A stretch of DNA of 34,223 nt from an uncultured Coriobacteriaceae bacterium (GCA_944320725.1 CALUIM010000017.1:1-34223); one strand, 5' to 3'; counted from the first letter of the stretch, positions 15,501 to 22,923 are shown. Translations and numbers: made by a program. Notes: generated by a model not told the origin, from the letters alone.

Positions 15501-17247
15501 GAATGACCTTGGTGAAAACGTTCTCGATGATCGAGCGGCACAACCCCGCCATGATGTCGGCTGGGCCTTTGCCGCGACGCTGCTCGGACACCACACTTGA
15601 GTTCATGAACACCGTGCAGCGGCTGCCCAAGTTCGCCGGCTCGGTTGAGGTGAAGGCGGCATCGGCAATCTCGGCAACCGGAATGCCCAGCGTAGCAGCA
15701 AACCCCTCGAGAAACGACCCGCATCCGGCAGAGCATGCCTCGTTGACCACGATGTCGGTAAGCACGCCGTGATCGAGCCAGATAGCTTTCATGTCCTGGC
15801 CGCCGATATCGAGCACGAATGTGGCATCGGGCACGCAGGTCGCCGCCGCGCGCGCATGCGCCACGGTCTCGACGGTGTGGTAGTCGGCGTGGAGGGCGCG
15901 GGCGAACAGCAGCTCGCCATATCCCGTGGTACCCACCGCATCGATGACAAGCGCAACGCCGGCGTCATCCCAGCGCCGCTTGAGGTCCATGAGCCCTGCA
16001 CGCGCCACGTCGAGCGGTTTGCCCTCGTTCGAAGCGTAGAAGGAATCGATGAGCTCGCCCGCTTCGTCGAGTAGCGCGAACTTCGTGGTGGTAGAACCCG
16101 AGTCGATGCCGAGATACGCATGCACGGTGTCGCCCGGCGCGTACGCAGACGGACCGCACGCGGGCACCTCGGCAGGATGGCGCTGCTCGAACGCGACGCG
16201 CTCGGCTGTATCTGCAAAGAACGGCTCAGTCGCACCCTCACCATCGTCTATGGGATGCTCCTGCAGGTCTTCGAGCGCGGCAATGCCCTCCTCGAGCACA
16301 ACCTCTGCCTCGGTTTGGTCGAAGAGTTCCGAGAGCGCCAGCGCTGCACCGCGCGCAATCATGACCTGCGGATCTTTAGGCACGATGAACGCATCCTCGT
16401 CCAGTTCGAGCTGCTCGCAGAATACGCGCACGAGCGTGGGGTTGTAGGCAAGCGTGCCGCCCTCGAAAATCACCGGCGCCTCAATGTCGATGCCCTGCGC
16501 CAAGCCGCCGATCGTTTGACGCGCCACGGCATGCAGCGCCGAAAGCGCCAGATCAGTGCGCGCAACGCCCTGGTTGAGCAACGGCTGGATATCGGTCTTT
16601 GCGTAGACGCCGCAGCGGCCGGAAACCTCGTACACACGTGTACCTGCGCTCGCGAGCTGCTCAAACCCTTCGGACGGCACGCCCAGAAGCTTTGCCATCT
16701 CGTCGATGAACGCGCCGGTGCCGCCCGCGCAGCTACCGTTCATGCGCATGTCTGAAACCGAGGGGAGCTCGCCCTCTCCTTCGGCATAGAAAAAGATCAT
16801 TTTGGCATCCTGGCCGCCCAGCTCGATGGCGCAACGCGCGGCCGGATACAGCGCGCGAATGGCGATCGAGTTGGCCACAACCTCCTGGATATACGCCGCA
16901 CCGAGGGCGCGAGCGATGTCACGGGCGCCCGAGCCGGTTACCGCCACCCGCGTACGTGCCATAGGAAAACGGCGCTGCACCTCGCTAAGCGCCTCGGCAG
17001 CACTCGCAGCCTGCCGAGCACCGTGGCGCTTGTAGCGCCAGTAGAGCACCTCGCCCGTCGCCGCATCAAGCACAAGCACCTTCGTGGTGGTCGAGCCGAT
17101 GTCGAGTCCCACATGAAGCACCGAAGGTGCCGCGAACTTCGCGGTGTCGCTATGTGCGGCGCCGTTCGCGCGCGCATCGCGCTGCTCCTCGGCCAGCGCC
17201 TCCGACGCTTGCGTTTCTTCAGTCGCTGTTCTTGCAGCTGCAGCCAT
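12544..17247 (-). CDS. Giant acyl-CoA dehydratase activase / 2-hydroxyacyl-CoA dehydratase-like fusion protein
   Basis: A 1567-residue cytoplasmic iron-sulfur protein. Residues about 43-310 form one BcrAD/BadFG/HgdC-type ATPase module: VGLDIGSTTTK, LGGQDAK, and cysteines 173 (GSCAGGTG) and 212 (SGRCGVYAK). Residues about 376-640 form a second: LGIDSGSTTTK, DIGGQDMK, cysteines 505 (EACSAGCG) and 544 (GSRCTVF). In HgdC the equivalent cysteines bind the [4Fe-4S] cluster at the dimer interface. A Cys-rich knuckle follows (CX2CX3C plus RCPRG, about 674-700). The rest holds DUF2229/dehydratase-like segments with DTICFPAKLVHGH, FGCGHDAYLSDE, DICFPAQ and GDCRLTHY. Such activases use ATP to push low-potential electrons into a partner. 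Proteins of this design are widespread in anaerobes, but their substrate is not settled. AGGGG precedes the ATG. The TetR gene overlaps its end. Confidence 0.88.
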   Translation of the reverse strand: MAAAARTATEETQASEALAEEQRDARANGAAHSDTAKFAAPSVLHVGLDIGSTTTKVLVLDAATGEVLYWRYKRHGARQAASAAEALSEVQRRFPMARTRVAVTGSGARDIARALGAAYIQEVVANSIAIRALYPAARCAIELGGQDAKMIFFYAEGEGELPSVSDMRMNGSCAGGTGAFIDEMAKLLGVPSEGFEQLASAGTRVYEVSGRCGVYAKTDIQPLLNQGVARTDLALSALHAVARQTIGGLAQGIDIEAPVIFEGGTLAYNPTLVRVFCEQLELDEDAFIVPKDPQVMIARGAALALSELFDQTEAEVVLEEGIAALEDLQEHPIDDGEGATEPFFADTAERVAFEQRHPAEVPACGPSAYAPGDTVHAYLGIDSGSTTTKFALLDEAGELIDSFYASNEGKPLDVARAGLMDLKRRWDDAGVALVIDAVGTTGYGELLFARALHADYHTVETVAHARAAATCVPDATFVLDIGGQDMKAIWLDHGVLTDIVVNEACSAGCGSFLEGFAATLGIPVAEIADAAFTSTEPANLGSRCTVFMNSSVVSEQRRGKGPADIMAGLCRSIIENVFTKVIRVSNLDKLGDRIVVQGGTFRNDAVLGAFEQYLGRDVTRAPHPGLMGAIGVALLAHEQADRAEERRGRRGHSTFIGLDALEHFTHTEYAGVTCRRCGNHCSRSVVAFSDGALYVTGNRCPRGEEIDWMELLREVPEAAADAPAGALIEQTGASTASRTPAERADAANPAPTTAGREVKESVGPAIVRKQPVRATNLFDERERLLFKNWPCEPVAPERGETIGIPRVLEFWDVMPFWSTLFRALGFTVRISRPSTRRTFERGLPHVTSDTICFPAKLVHGHVRDLVDAQVDRIFMPIITTVPTENTAKTSEWMCAVVKGYPYVLKNSDNPEERFGIPFDAPLFHWYTTRDRTRQLTTFLKDTYGVTEAQAARAIEQADAAQRSFAEALEQRGQEVLDEARRTGSYAVVVASRPYHNDPLVNHGVPKLFSNQGIAVLTPDAVPGVRSVDLSNSRLDIVNNFHARMLASAVIAASTPELEYVQLVSFGCGHDAYLSDEIVRLMREISGKAPLILKIDESDATGPLRIRVRSFIETTERRRREEAGRAAAASEPRPLPDPYEVKYTERDRREKVMLVPNTSHAFSRLMAAALRHQGVRADPMPVGRDEAIRLGKRYVHNDICFPAQIVIGEALEALESGRYDDKDVAIITGKYIGDCRLTHYMPLLRRALDDAGYAHVPVITNDNEDAHNAYPGFRLSLGSSIAIAWGLPMIDALEALLRRMRPYELEPGSADAAFERAVDAVMEGIEAHGVPGAETGFARAIEIMRGVRYDRSHPRPQVLIVGEYLLNFHPGANHEIERYLEHNGLEVIEARMTDVIRKSYFYKRAQSREYHVDLPFKERVWNATADSLFDVAHARCDRIARAHPLYEPPVRMPELVKVSDSVLHHTFDAGEGVLIPAEILEHAAAGCRAFVILQPFGCLPNHVVGRGLVRALKKRYPDAQILPLDYDPDVSFANVENRLQMLIMSTRNAAAGAHAGAAGEEASHGKTA

Positions 17248-17460
17248 ACACAACCCCTATCACAGCGCACCGAATCCACCTTGAGCGGCGCGCATGGCAT
17301 CCTATGGCAGCACGTTCGACAAGCATGCCGCACGCACTGCGTTTTCCTATGCTACCCACAAAAATGCAACACAGTGTCTAGTTTTCATCTTTTCAAGGTT
17401 TCCTCAGCCGCAGAATCCACTCTTCTGGTGCCCCATGCCCGCACCGCGCCCGTCTGAATT

Positions 17461-17590
17461 CACGTTGTGTGTGGTGCTTCAGCGCGTTGTGTGTGGTGGG
17501 TTGCCGCGTTATGTGTGGCAAAGCGTCATCTAGACCAGCGAAGATGCGGATTTGCCGCACATAAACGCACGACCGACCACACACAACCGC
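17461..17590 (+). repeat. Complex palindromic repeat element, copy 1
   Basis: Three direct sites GTTGTGTGTGG-like at 17464, 17486 and 17508 (exact 22-bp period) are followed by a central dyad (CATCT...AGATG, 17527-17546) and two inverted sites at 17555-17566 and 17577-17587. The inner halves are also mutually complementary, so one strand could fold into a long imperfect hairpin. By eye 87 of 102 positions (17486-17587) match copy 2 at 19132-19233, in the same orientation. It contains no gene. Similar short frames on its minus strand are artefacts of the repeat. Confidence 0.85.
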
Positions 17591-18066
17591 AGAAAGGGCC
17601 ATGTCGTGAAAGGAAATTGGATGATCTGAGCTGAGCGCGGAGCTGAAAGCGGGATATGGAATCGAGCTGGATTCGAGATTGGCGGCAAGAACTAATTTGA
17701 GGCTGAATGAATGGAGGGGATATATGGCTGATGCTCCCAATGTGTCCATATAAAATGATAATTTGCAGCATCCGGACAAGCCGCCCACCGATAAAATGCA
17801 CCGTCTGCGGTTTGCTATTGTTGGCCTTCACAAAATATCAATCGCTTGAGCAGCTTTGTTAGATATTGGTAAGACTTTCTGGAAACACTGTAAGATTCTC
17901 CCCTCTCTGAATCTCGTATGGTCTTGTGAGCAGGAAGTTTGGCGGAAACCCATAAGGGTTTCCGCCAAACAGATGCGCGCCCCGGAAGCTCGGCTGACGC
18001 CTGGCGACAGACGGCCGCTGCTCCGAAACTCATCTCCGAGAAAGACGCCAAACGGATTGGAGGGCC
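17591..18066. other. AT-richer gap between repeat copy 1 and the nuclease-like gene
   Basis: About 475 bp with lower GC than the neighbours and no credible gene. A 270-residue minus-strand frame starts inside the gene at 18067 and runs out here, but it has no family features. The gap includes A/T-rich promoter-like sequence near 17750-17770 (ATATAAAATGATAATTTG) and the perfect hairpin at 17937-17970. The plus-strand gene is probably transcribed from within this stretch. Confidence 0.45.
17937..17970. repeat. Perfect 15-bp hairpin in the upstream region of the nuclease-like gene
   Basis: GTTTGGCGGAAACCC (17937-17951) is followed after the 4-nt loop ATAA by its exact reverse complement (17956-17970). 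There is no T-run on either side, so it is not an ordinary terminator. It lies 96 bp before the start at 18067 and could be a leader RNA structure, an operator, or a REP-like element. Confidence 0.7.
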
Positions 18067-19041
18067 ATGTACCAACGACACAGCCAACAGATAGAACAAG
18101 GCCTGAATGATGCAGAGCGTTTTCAGCGATTCTTCTCGCCTCCGTCGGCGGCCCTTCTCGACGCCTGCCACCGTCGCAAACGAGCGGGATTGCTCGCCTC
18201 GCCACTGCCCCGATGCTTTGCACGCTCGGCATATCTCAAGAAGCTGTCGAGACGCGAGCGCGACATTCACGCCATGCGCACCCTCACCCAGATAAGGCCG
18301 AGCTGGATGTTCTGCTCGTTTTCCGCGGCGCTTGCCTACGGGCTTCAGGTGCCCGATTCGTTGCTCGGAACGCTGCACATCGCCGTCGGCGCGCACTCCA
18401 ACCGAAAAAAGCTCGTTGGCTTCGCAAAATGCCATGTGGTATGCGGCGATAGGCGCCGGATGCAGTTTGGCATTCCGGTCACTTCGATTGAGCGGACGCT
18501 TCTCGACTGCATGTGCAGCACCGATTTCTGCCGCGGCCTCGCTATCGTCGACTCCGCTCTGCACTGGGGACTGATCACGCGCGAGCGCCTGGAGAGCTAT
18601 GTAGACGAGAACGGCAAGCGGAGGCATGGAATCCAGAATGCGAGAAAGGTGATGCGCTACGCCGATGGGAGAAGCGACAACGGGGGAGAATCCATTGTTC
18701 GTGGCATCATTATCGAGCTGGGTTTCGATATTCCCGAACTGCAGGTCGAAGTTGACGATCCCATGAATCCAGGCGCGCCGAAGGTGGTCGACTACCTATG
18801 GGTACTCGCCTGCGGAATCGTCATTCTCGAGCTGGACGGCATGAATAAGTACCGTGCGCCGCAGAAAACCGATGCCAACGCTGTGGAAGAGACGCGTCGC
18901 AGGCTCGCTGCCGAGCGGCGACGAGAGTCGCATCTCAATCTTACGGGCGCGAAGGTAATCAGAGTCTCGTTTGCGGAAGCGACCGATAGGGAACATCTCC
19001 GTCGGATCCTCATGATGGCAGGCGTACCAATCGTGCGATAG
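18067..19041 (+). CDS. AbiEi-like / PD-(D/E)XK (DUF559/Vsr-like) domain protein
   Basis: A 324-residue protein of a type common in Coriobacteriia genomes. The middle part (about 60-190) resembles the AbiEi antitoxin-like region: RDIHAMRTLTQIRPSWMFCS, SAALAYGLQVPDS, and ITSIERTLLDC-like PVTSIERTLLDCMCS. The C-terminal part (about 215-320) has a nuclease-like pattern of acidic residues: Glu in NGGESIVRG, Asp in KVVDYLW, and ILELDGMNKY, where the ExD in a beta-strand matches the DUF559/Vsr PD-(D/E)XK fold. No toxin partner (AbiEii) is adjacent. GGAGGG lies very close to the ATG (2-3 nt), so the start is slightly uncertain. It stands alone, is flanked by two copies of a large repeat and sits in lower-GC DNA, which suggests a mobile or defence cassette. 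Function not established. Confidence 0.72.
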   Translation: MYQRHSQQIEQGLNDAERFQRFFSPPSAALLDACHRRKRAGLLASPLPRCFARSAYLKKLSRRERDIHAMRTLTQIRPSWMFCSFSAALAYGLQVPDSLLGTLHIAVGAHSNRKKLVGFAKCHVVCGDRRRMQFGIPVTSIERTLLDCMCSTDFCRGLAIVDSALHWGLITRERLESYVDENGKRRHGIQNARKVMRYADGRSDNGGESIVRGIIIELGFDIPELQVEVDDPMNPGAPKVVDYLWVLACGIVILELDGMNKYRAPQKTDANAVEETRRRLAAERRRESHLNLTGAKVIRVSFAEATDREHLRRILMMAGVPIVR

Positions 19042-19108
19042 GACGCAGCGATGATGCCTGGATGCGGCGCGACAGCGGGAGCCACGCCGGTGAATACGCC
19101 ACCAAGTG

Positions 19109-19236
19109 CATTGTGTGTGACACGCCGGCACGTTGTGTGTGGTGGGTCGGCGCGTTGTGTGTGGTAATTCGCCATCTAAACCTACGAAGATGCGGATATG
19201 TCACACATAAGCGCACGACCAACCACACACAACGGC
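19109..19236 (+). repeat. Complex palindromic repeat element, copy 2
   Basis: Same layout and orientation as copy 1: direct sites at 19110 (ATTGTGTGTGA), 19132 and 19154 (GTTGTGTGTGG), again exactly 22 bp apart, a conserved dyad with CATCTA...CGAAGATGCGGAT, then inverted sites at 19201-19211 and 19223-19233. It begins about 70 bp after the stop of the nuclease-like gene. The spacing and central segment are conserved better than the outer bases, which argues for function rather than chance low complexity. Confidence 0.85.
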
Positions 19237-19439
19237 AGCAAGGCTCACTGGAAGGAGCGCAGCGAGACCATGAAAACGGGAATGTGGCAACGCGCGCAGG
19301 CCTCAAAATGACGACCAACCTACCGTTGTCGGATTAAATCGCACGCACACCAAGTTTGTGGCGACGCACGCGCCGGACGGGGCTAGAATGGCGGCGATGC
19401 GCTGCGCCGGATGATGTGGCGCATATGTCTCGGGCGTTT

Positions 19440-19466
19440 GGCTCTTAGGCTGTGCCTCAGAGAGCC
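19440..19466 (+). other. Leader hairpin upstream of the carboxyltransferase gene
   Basis: GGCTCTTAGGC (19440-19450) can pair with GCCTCAGAGAGCC (19454-19466) to form a hairpin about 50 nt before the gene start. A TAGAAT box at 19384-19389 could be the -10, but no good -35 matches. If so, the leader is about 125 nt and this hairpin lies inside it. A regulatory role is possible but unproven. Confidence 0.35.
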
Positions 19467-19518
19467 TGCTAATTAGTTTGTCTGTCCATTCCGAGACATG
19501 AGAAAGGAGGCCGAGCTT

Positions 19519-21429
19519 ATGGCTGGAAATCGTCTCCGCATTATGGACACCACCATCCGCGATGGCCAGCAGTCGCTTTGGGCGACGCGCATGACCACCG
19601 CAGAGATGCTGCCCATCCTGCCCAAGATGGATGAAGTAGGCTATTGGGCGATCGAGGCGTGGGGAGGTGCAACCTTTGATACCTGCCTGCGTTTCTTGGA
19701 CGAAGACCCCTGGGAGCGCCTGCGCCTCATCAAGGAGCGTTGTCCCAACACGCCGCTCGCCATGCTGGTCCGCGGCCAGAACCTCATTGGCTATAAGCAC
19801 TATTCGACGGATGTGGTTGAGCGGTTCATTGAACGTGCCCACGCCAACGGCGTCGATGTTTTCCGTGTCTTCGACGCCCTGAACGACATCGATAACATCC
19901 GTGACTGCGCGGCGGCTATTAAAAAAGTCGGCGCGCATTTTGAGCCGGCCATTTCGTACACCCGCAGCCCCGTCCATACGCTCGACAGCTACATTGGCTA
20001 CGCGCGCCAGCTCGCCGAGCTGGGCGCCGACTCGCTGTGCATCAAGGACATGGCGGGCCTTCTGGTCCCCTACCGTGCTGCCCAGCTTGTCAGTGCCCTG
20101 CGCACCGAGATTGGCCTGCCCGTGCACATGCACTGCCACTTCATCGGCGGCATGGCGAGCGCCAACTATCTGCGTGGTGCCGAGGAGGGCGCCGAGATCG
20201 TGGACTGCGCGCACGCGCCGCTCGCCTTCGGCAACTCCCAGCCCGCGGTCGAGATGACCGTTTCGTCGTTCCAGGGATCGCCGTTCGACACAGGCCTCGA
20301 CCTCGACCTGCTCTTCGAGATCGCCGACTACTGGGATGGTGTCCGCAAGGCCGGTAAGCACCAGCGCGGCATCACCACGCTCACCCACATGCGCATCTAC
20401 AAGCACCAGATCCCCGGCGGCATGATGTCGAACCTCGTGGGTCAGCTTGACCTGCAGAACATGCACGACCGCCTGCCCGAGATCGTGGCCGAAATTCCGC
20501 GCGTGCGCAAGGAAGTTGGCTATCCGCCGCTTGTAACGCCCATGAGCCAGATCGTGGGCACCCAGGCCGTTATGAACGTACTCACCGGCGAGCGCTGGAA
20601 GATCGTCTCCACCGAGATGCGCGAGTACCTCATGGGCTTCTACGGCAAGACCCCTGCTCCCATCGACGAGGGTATTCGCGAGAAGGTCTTGGGCCACGTT
20701 GACGTTGCCAAGCTGCAAGAAGAGGCCAAGAACGTCCACCTGCAGACCTATGACGAGGCCGCGGCCGAGATTGGCGACCTCGCCAAGACCGAGGAGGACG
20801 TGCTTTCCTACGCGCTCTTCCCCAACGAGGCACGAGCATTGCTCGAGAAGCGCGCCGCGGGAACGCTCCGCGACATCACCCAGCCTTTGGACGGCGGCGC
20901 ATCCGTGTCTGCCGATATCACCGATTCCGAGGAGGATACCGATATGAACGTCAGCCAGATTCGCGACCTTATCGAGGCTCTTGACGGAAGCTCCGTCGCC
21001 GAGGTCACCATCAAGGACGGCACCACCGAGGTCGCCATCAAGAAGCCCGTTGCCGTAACCGCCGGCGCACCCGCGCCCGCGCCCGCAGCTGCCGCCGAGC
21101 CCGCTGCCCCGGCTCCCGCCCCTGCAGCCCCTGCTGCCGAGCCCGCCGCACCCGCGCCCGCCGCTGCTACCGATCGCCCTGCCACCTGGAAGGCCGTTGA
21201 GAGCCCGATGGTCGGCACCTTCTATCAGGCGCCCGCGCCCGATGCCGACCCGTTCGTCAAGGTGGGCGACGAGGTCAAGGTTGGCCAGACGCTCTGCATC
21301 GTTGAGGCCATGAAGCTCATGAACGAGATCACCGCCGAGGAAGACGGTATCGTCCGCGAGATCTGCGGCAAGAACGCCGAGCCCGTCGAGTTTGGCGAGC
21401 CGCTGTTCTACATCGAGCCCACGGCGTAA
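19519..21429 (+). CDS. pycB: Pyruvate carboxylase subunit B: carboxyltransferase fused to biotin carrier domain
   Basis: A 636-residue protein that should move CO2 from carboxybiotin to pyruvate, giving oxaloacetate. The carboxyltransferase TIM barrel (1-300) has DTTIRDGQQSLWATR (metal Asp), CIKDMAGLL (conserved metal-site Lys) and HMHCHFIGGMA (metal His pair). The PYC-type C-terminal helices reach about residue 460. From Met476 a segment MNVSQIRDLIEALDG looks like the start of AccB; an Ala/Pro-rich linker follows, then a biotinyl domain with VEAMKLMNE (biotin on Lys). The start at 19519 has AAAGGAGG 8 nt ahead. Accompaniment by a biotin carboxylase and lack of membrane subunits favour pyruvate carboxylase over the oxaloacetate decarboxylase pump, though transcarboxylase-like use is possible. 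Confidence 0.9.
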   Translation: MAGNRLRIMDTTIRDGQQSLWATRMTTAEMLPILPKMDEVGYWAIEAWGGATFDTCLRFLDEDPWERLRLIKERCPNTPLAMLVRGQNLIGYKHYSTDVVERFIERAHANGVDVFRVFDALNDIDNIRDCAAAIKKVGAHFEPAISYTRSPVHTLDSYIGYARQLAELGADSLCIKDMAGLLVPYRAAQLVSALRTEIGLPVHMHCHFIGGMASANYLRGAEEGAEIVDCAHAPLAFGNSQPAVEMTVSSFQGSPFDTGLDLDLLFEIADYWDGVRKAGKHQRGITTLTHMRIYKHQIPGGMMSNLVGQLDLQNMHDRLPEIVAEIPRVRKEVGYPPLVTPMSQIVGTQAVMNVLTGERWKIVSTEMREYLMGFYGKTPAPIDEGIREKVLGHVDVAKLQEEAKNVHLQTYDEAAAEIGDLAKTEEDVLSYALFPNEARALLEKRAAGTLRDITQPLDGGASVSADITDSEEDTDMNVSQIRDLIEALDGSSVAEVTIKDGTTEVAIKKPVAVTAGAPAPAPAAAAEPAAPAPAPAAPAAEPAAPAPAAATDRPATWKAVESPMVGTFYQAPAPDADPFVKVGDEVKVGQTLCIVEAMKLMNEITAEEDGIVREICGKNAEPVEFGEPLFYIEPTA

Positions 21430-21445
21430 GAGCGAGGCGACCCAC

Positions 21446-22801
21446 ATGTTCAAGAAAATCCTGATTGCCAACCGCGGCGAGATTGCCCTGCGCGTCGTGC
21501 GCGCCTGCAAGGACCTGGGTATCACGGCCTGCGTTGCCTACTCGACCGCCGATCGCAACACCGCTGCTGTTGAAGAGGCCGACGAGCGCGTCTGCATTGG
21601 CCCTGCCCCTTCTGCCCAGAGCTACCTCGACATGGCGCGCCTCGTGGGCGCCGCCGTCTCACGCGGCTGCGAGGCCGTGCATCCCGGCTATGGCTTCCTC
21701 TCCGAGAACGCCGAGTTTGCCCGCAAGTGCATGGAGTGCGGCCTTACGTTCATCGGCCCCGACCCGGACGTCATCGACCGCATGGGTGAGAAATCCAACG
21801 CCAAGCAGACCATGAAGGCTGCTGGTGTTCCCACCGTGCCCGGCTCCGATGGTGCTGTCGAGACGGTCGAGGAAGCTGCTAAGTTTGCCGAGGAGGTCGG
21901 CTACCCCGTCCTCATTAAGGCAAGCGCCGGCGGTGGCGGCAAGGGCATGCGCGAGGTCCACGATCCGGCAGACCTCGAGCACGAGTACAACGCCGCCCGC
22001 GCCGAAGCCCGTGTTGCCTTCGCCAACGATGAGGTCTATCTCGAGAAGCTCATCACCCGTCCGCGCCACGTCGAGGTGCAGGTCATGGCCGATAACTTCG
22101 GTCACGCCGCCGCCGTGTGCGAGCGCGACTGCTCCGTGCAGCGCCGCCATCAGAAGCTCTGCGAAGAGGCCCCGAGCCCCGCGCTCACGCCTGAGCTCCG
22201 TCACCAGATGTGCGAGACGGCCGTCAAGGCGGTGCGCGCCACCGGCTACACCAACGCCGGCACCATCGAGTTCCTCCTCGACGAGGACGGCAGCTTCTAC
22301 TTCATGGAGATGAACACGCGTATCCAGGTGGAGCATCCCGTGACCGAGGAAATCACCCGCACCGACCTTGTCTGCGAGCAGCTGCGCATCGCCTCCGGTG
22401 AGCCCATGACCATCCCCGACGGCGGCATCGACACGCCCGACGGCCACGCGTTCGAGTTCCGTATTAACGCCGAGGATCCCGAGCACAACTTCCGTCCGTG
22501 CCCCGGCACCATCACGAAGCTGCGCCTTCCCGGCGGTCCCGGCGTGCGCGTCGACACGCACGTGTACGAGGGCTACACCATTCCGCCCACGTACGACTCA
22601 CTCGTCGCAAAGCTCATCGTGTGGGGCCCCTCTCGCGAGGCCGCACTTGCTCGTGCCAAGCGCGCACTTGATGAGTTCCAGATCGAGGGCATCAAGACCA
22701 CGCTGCCGTTCCATCGTGCTGTGGTCCGCGAGCCCGACTACGCCGCTGGCATCGTGTACACGGACTTCATCCCCACGCACATGCCGCAGTTCTTGGCGTA
22801 G
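21446..22801 (+). CDS. Pyruvate carboxylase subunit A: biotin carboxylase
   Basis: A 451-residue ATP-grasp enzyme that carboxylates biotin with bicarbonate and ATP. The N-terminal domain starts MFKKILIANRGEIALRV. The ATP-grasp lid has KASAGGGGKGMR (about 158-169). HPGYGFLSENAEFA and EMNTRIQVEHPVTEE (about 288-302, catalytic Arg and metal Glu) are complete. Its length is that of AccC. The true start is the ATG at 21446 (17 nt after the pycB stop), not the upstream ATG inside pycB. Together with pycB it forms a two-subunit, anaplerotic pyruvate carboxylase; since no AccA/D genes are near, a second role in acetyl-CoA carboxylation cannot be excluded. A very strong terminator closes the operon. 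Confidence 0.93.
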   Translation: MFKKILIANRGEIALRVVRACKDLGITACVAYSTADRNTAAVEEADERVCIGPAPSAQSYLDMARLVGAAVSRGCEAVHPGYGFLSENAEFARKCMECGLTFIGPDPDVIDRMGEKSNAKQTMKAAGVPTVPGSDGAVETVEEAAKFAEEVGYPVLIKASAGGGGKGMREVHDPADLEHEYNAARAEARVAFANDEVYLEKLITRPRHVEVQVMADNFGHAAAVCERDCSVQRRHQKLCEEAPSPALTPELRHQMCETAVKAVRATGYTNAGTIEFLLDEDGSFYFMEMNTRIQVEHPVTEEITRTDLVCEQLRIASGEPMTIPDGGIDTPDGHAFEFRINAEDPEHNFRPCPGTITKLRLPGGPGVRVDTHVYEGYTIPPTYDSLVAKLIVWGPSREAALARAKRALDEFQIEGIKTTLPFHRAVVREPDYAAGIVYTDFIPTHMPQFLA

Positions 22802-22812
22802 CGCCATCTCAT

Positions 22813-22889
22813 AGGGTTCGACCCATCAACGGGCGCGTCCTCGCCGCTTCGCGGCTGCGGGATGCGCCCGTTTTGATGGGTCGAACCCT
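22813..22889 (+). terminator. Very long terminator of the pyruvate carboxylase operon
   Basis: An outer 16-bp perfect stem (22813-22828 with 22874-22889) continues into ACGGGCGC/GCGCCCGT and a GC-rich tip, followed by TTTTGTTG overlapping the end of the stem. Total arm length is about 28 bp. It starts 12 bp beyond the biotin carboxylase stop. Confidence 0.9.
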
Positions 22890-22923
22890 TTTGTTGTGCC
22901 GACTCGTGCAACGTACCACGATA

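Noticed and set aside
17461-18066. Type III toxin-antitoxin RNA repeats upstream of a toxin
   Set aside because: Tandem repeats ahead of a gene fit superficially, but the repeat occurs on both sides, no terminator separates repeats and gene, and the protein does not look like ToxN.
17815-18627. 270-residue minus-strand open frame overlapping the nuclease-like gene
   Set aside because: No motif, no good ribosome-binding site, and it covers the conserved part of the plus-strand gene, which has family features.
17461-19236. Integron-type gene cassette with attC sites
   Set aside because: The large same-orientation palindromes around one gene recall attC sites, but the sites do not follow the GTTRRRY/RYYYAAC core pattern and there is no integron integrase in the window.
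19303-21525. 740-residue minus-strand open frame across pycB
   Set aside because: Shadow of pycB; contains no domain and crosses gene ends without its own ribosome-binding site.
19519-22801. Sodium-pumping oxaloacetate decarboxylase operon
   Set aside because: The carboxyltransferase subunit would fit, but the membrane beta and gamma subunits are absent and a biotin carboxylase follows, which favours pyruvate carboxylase.
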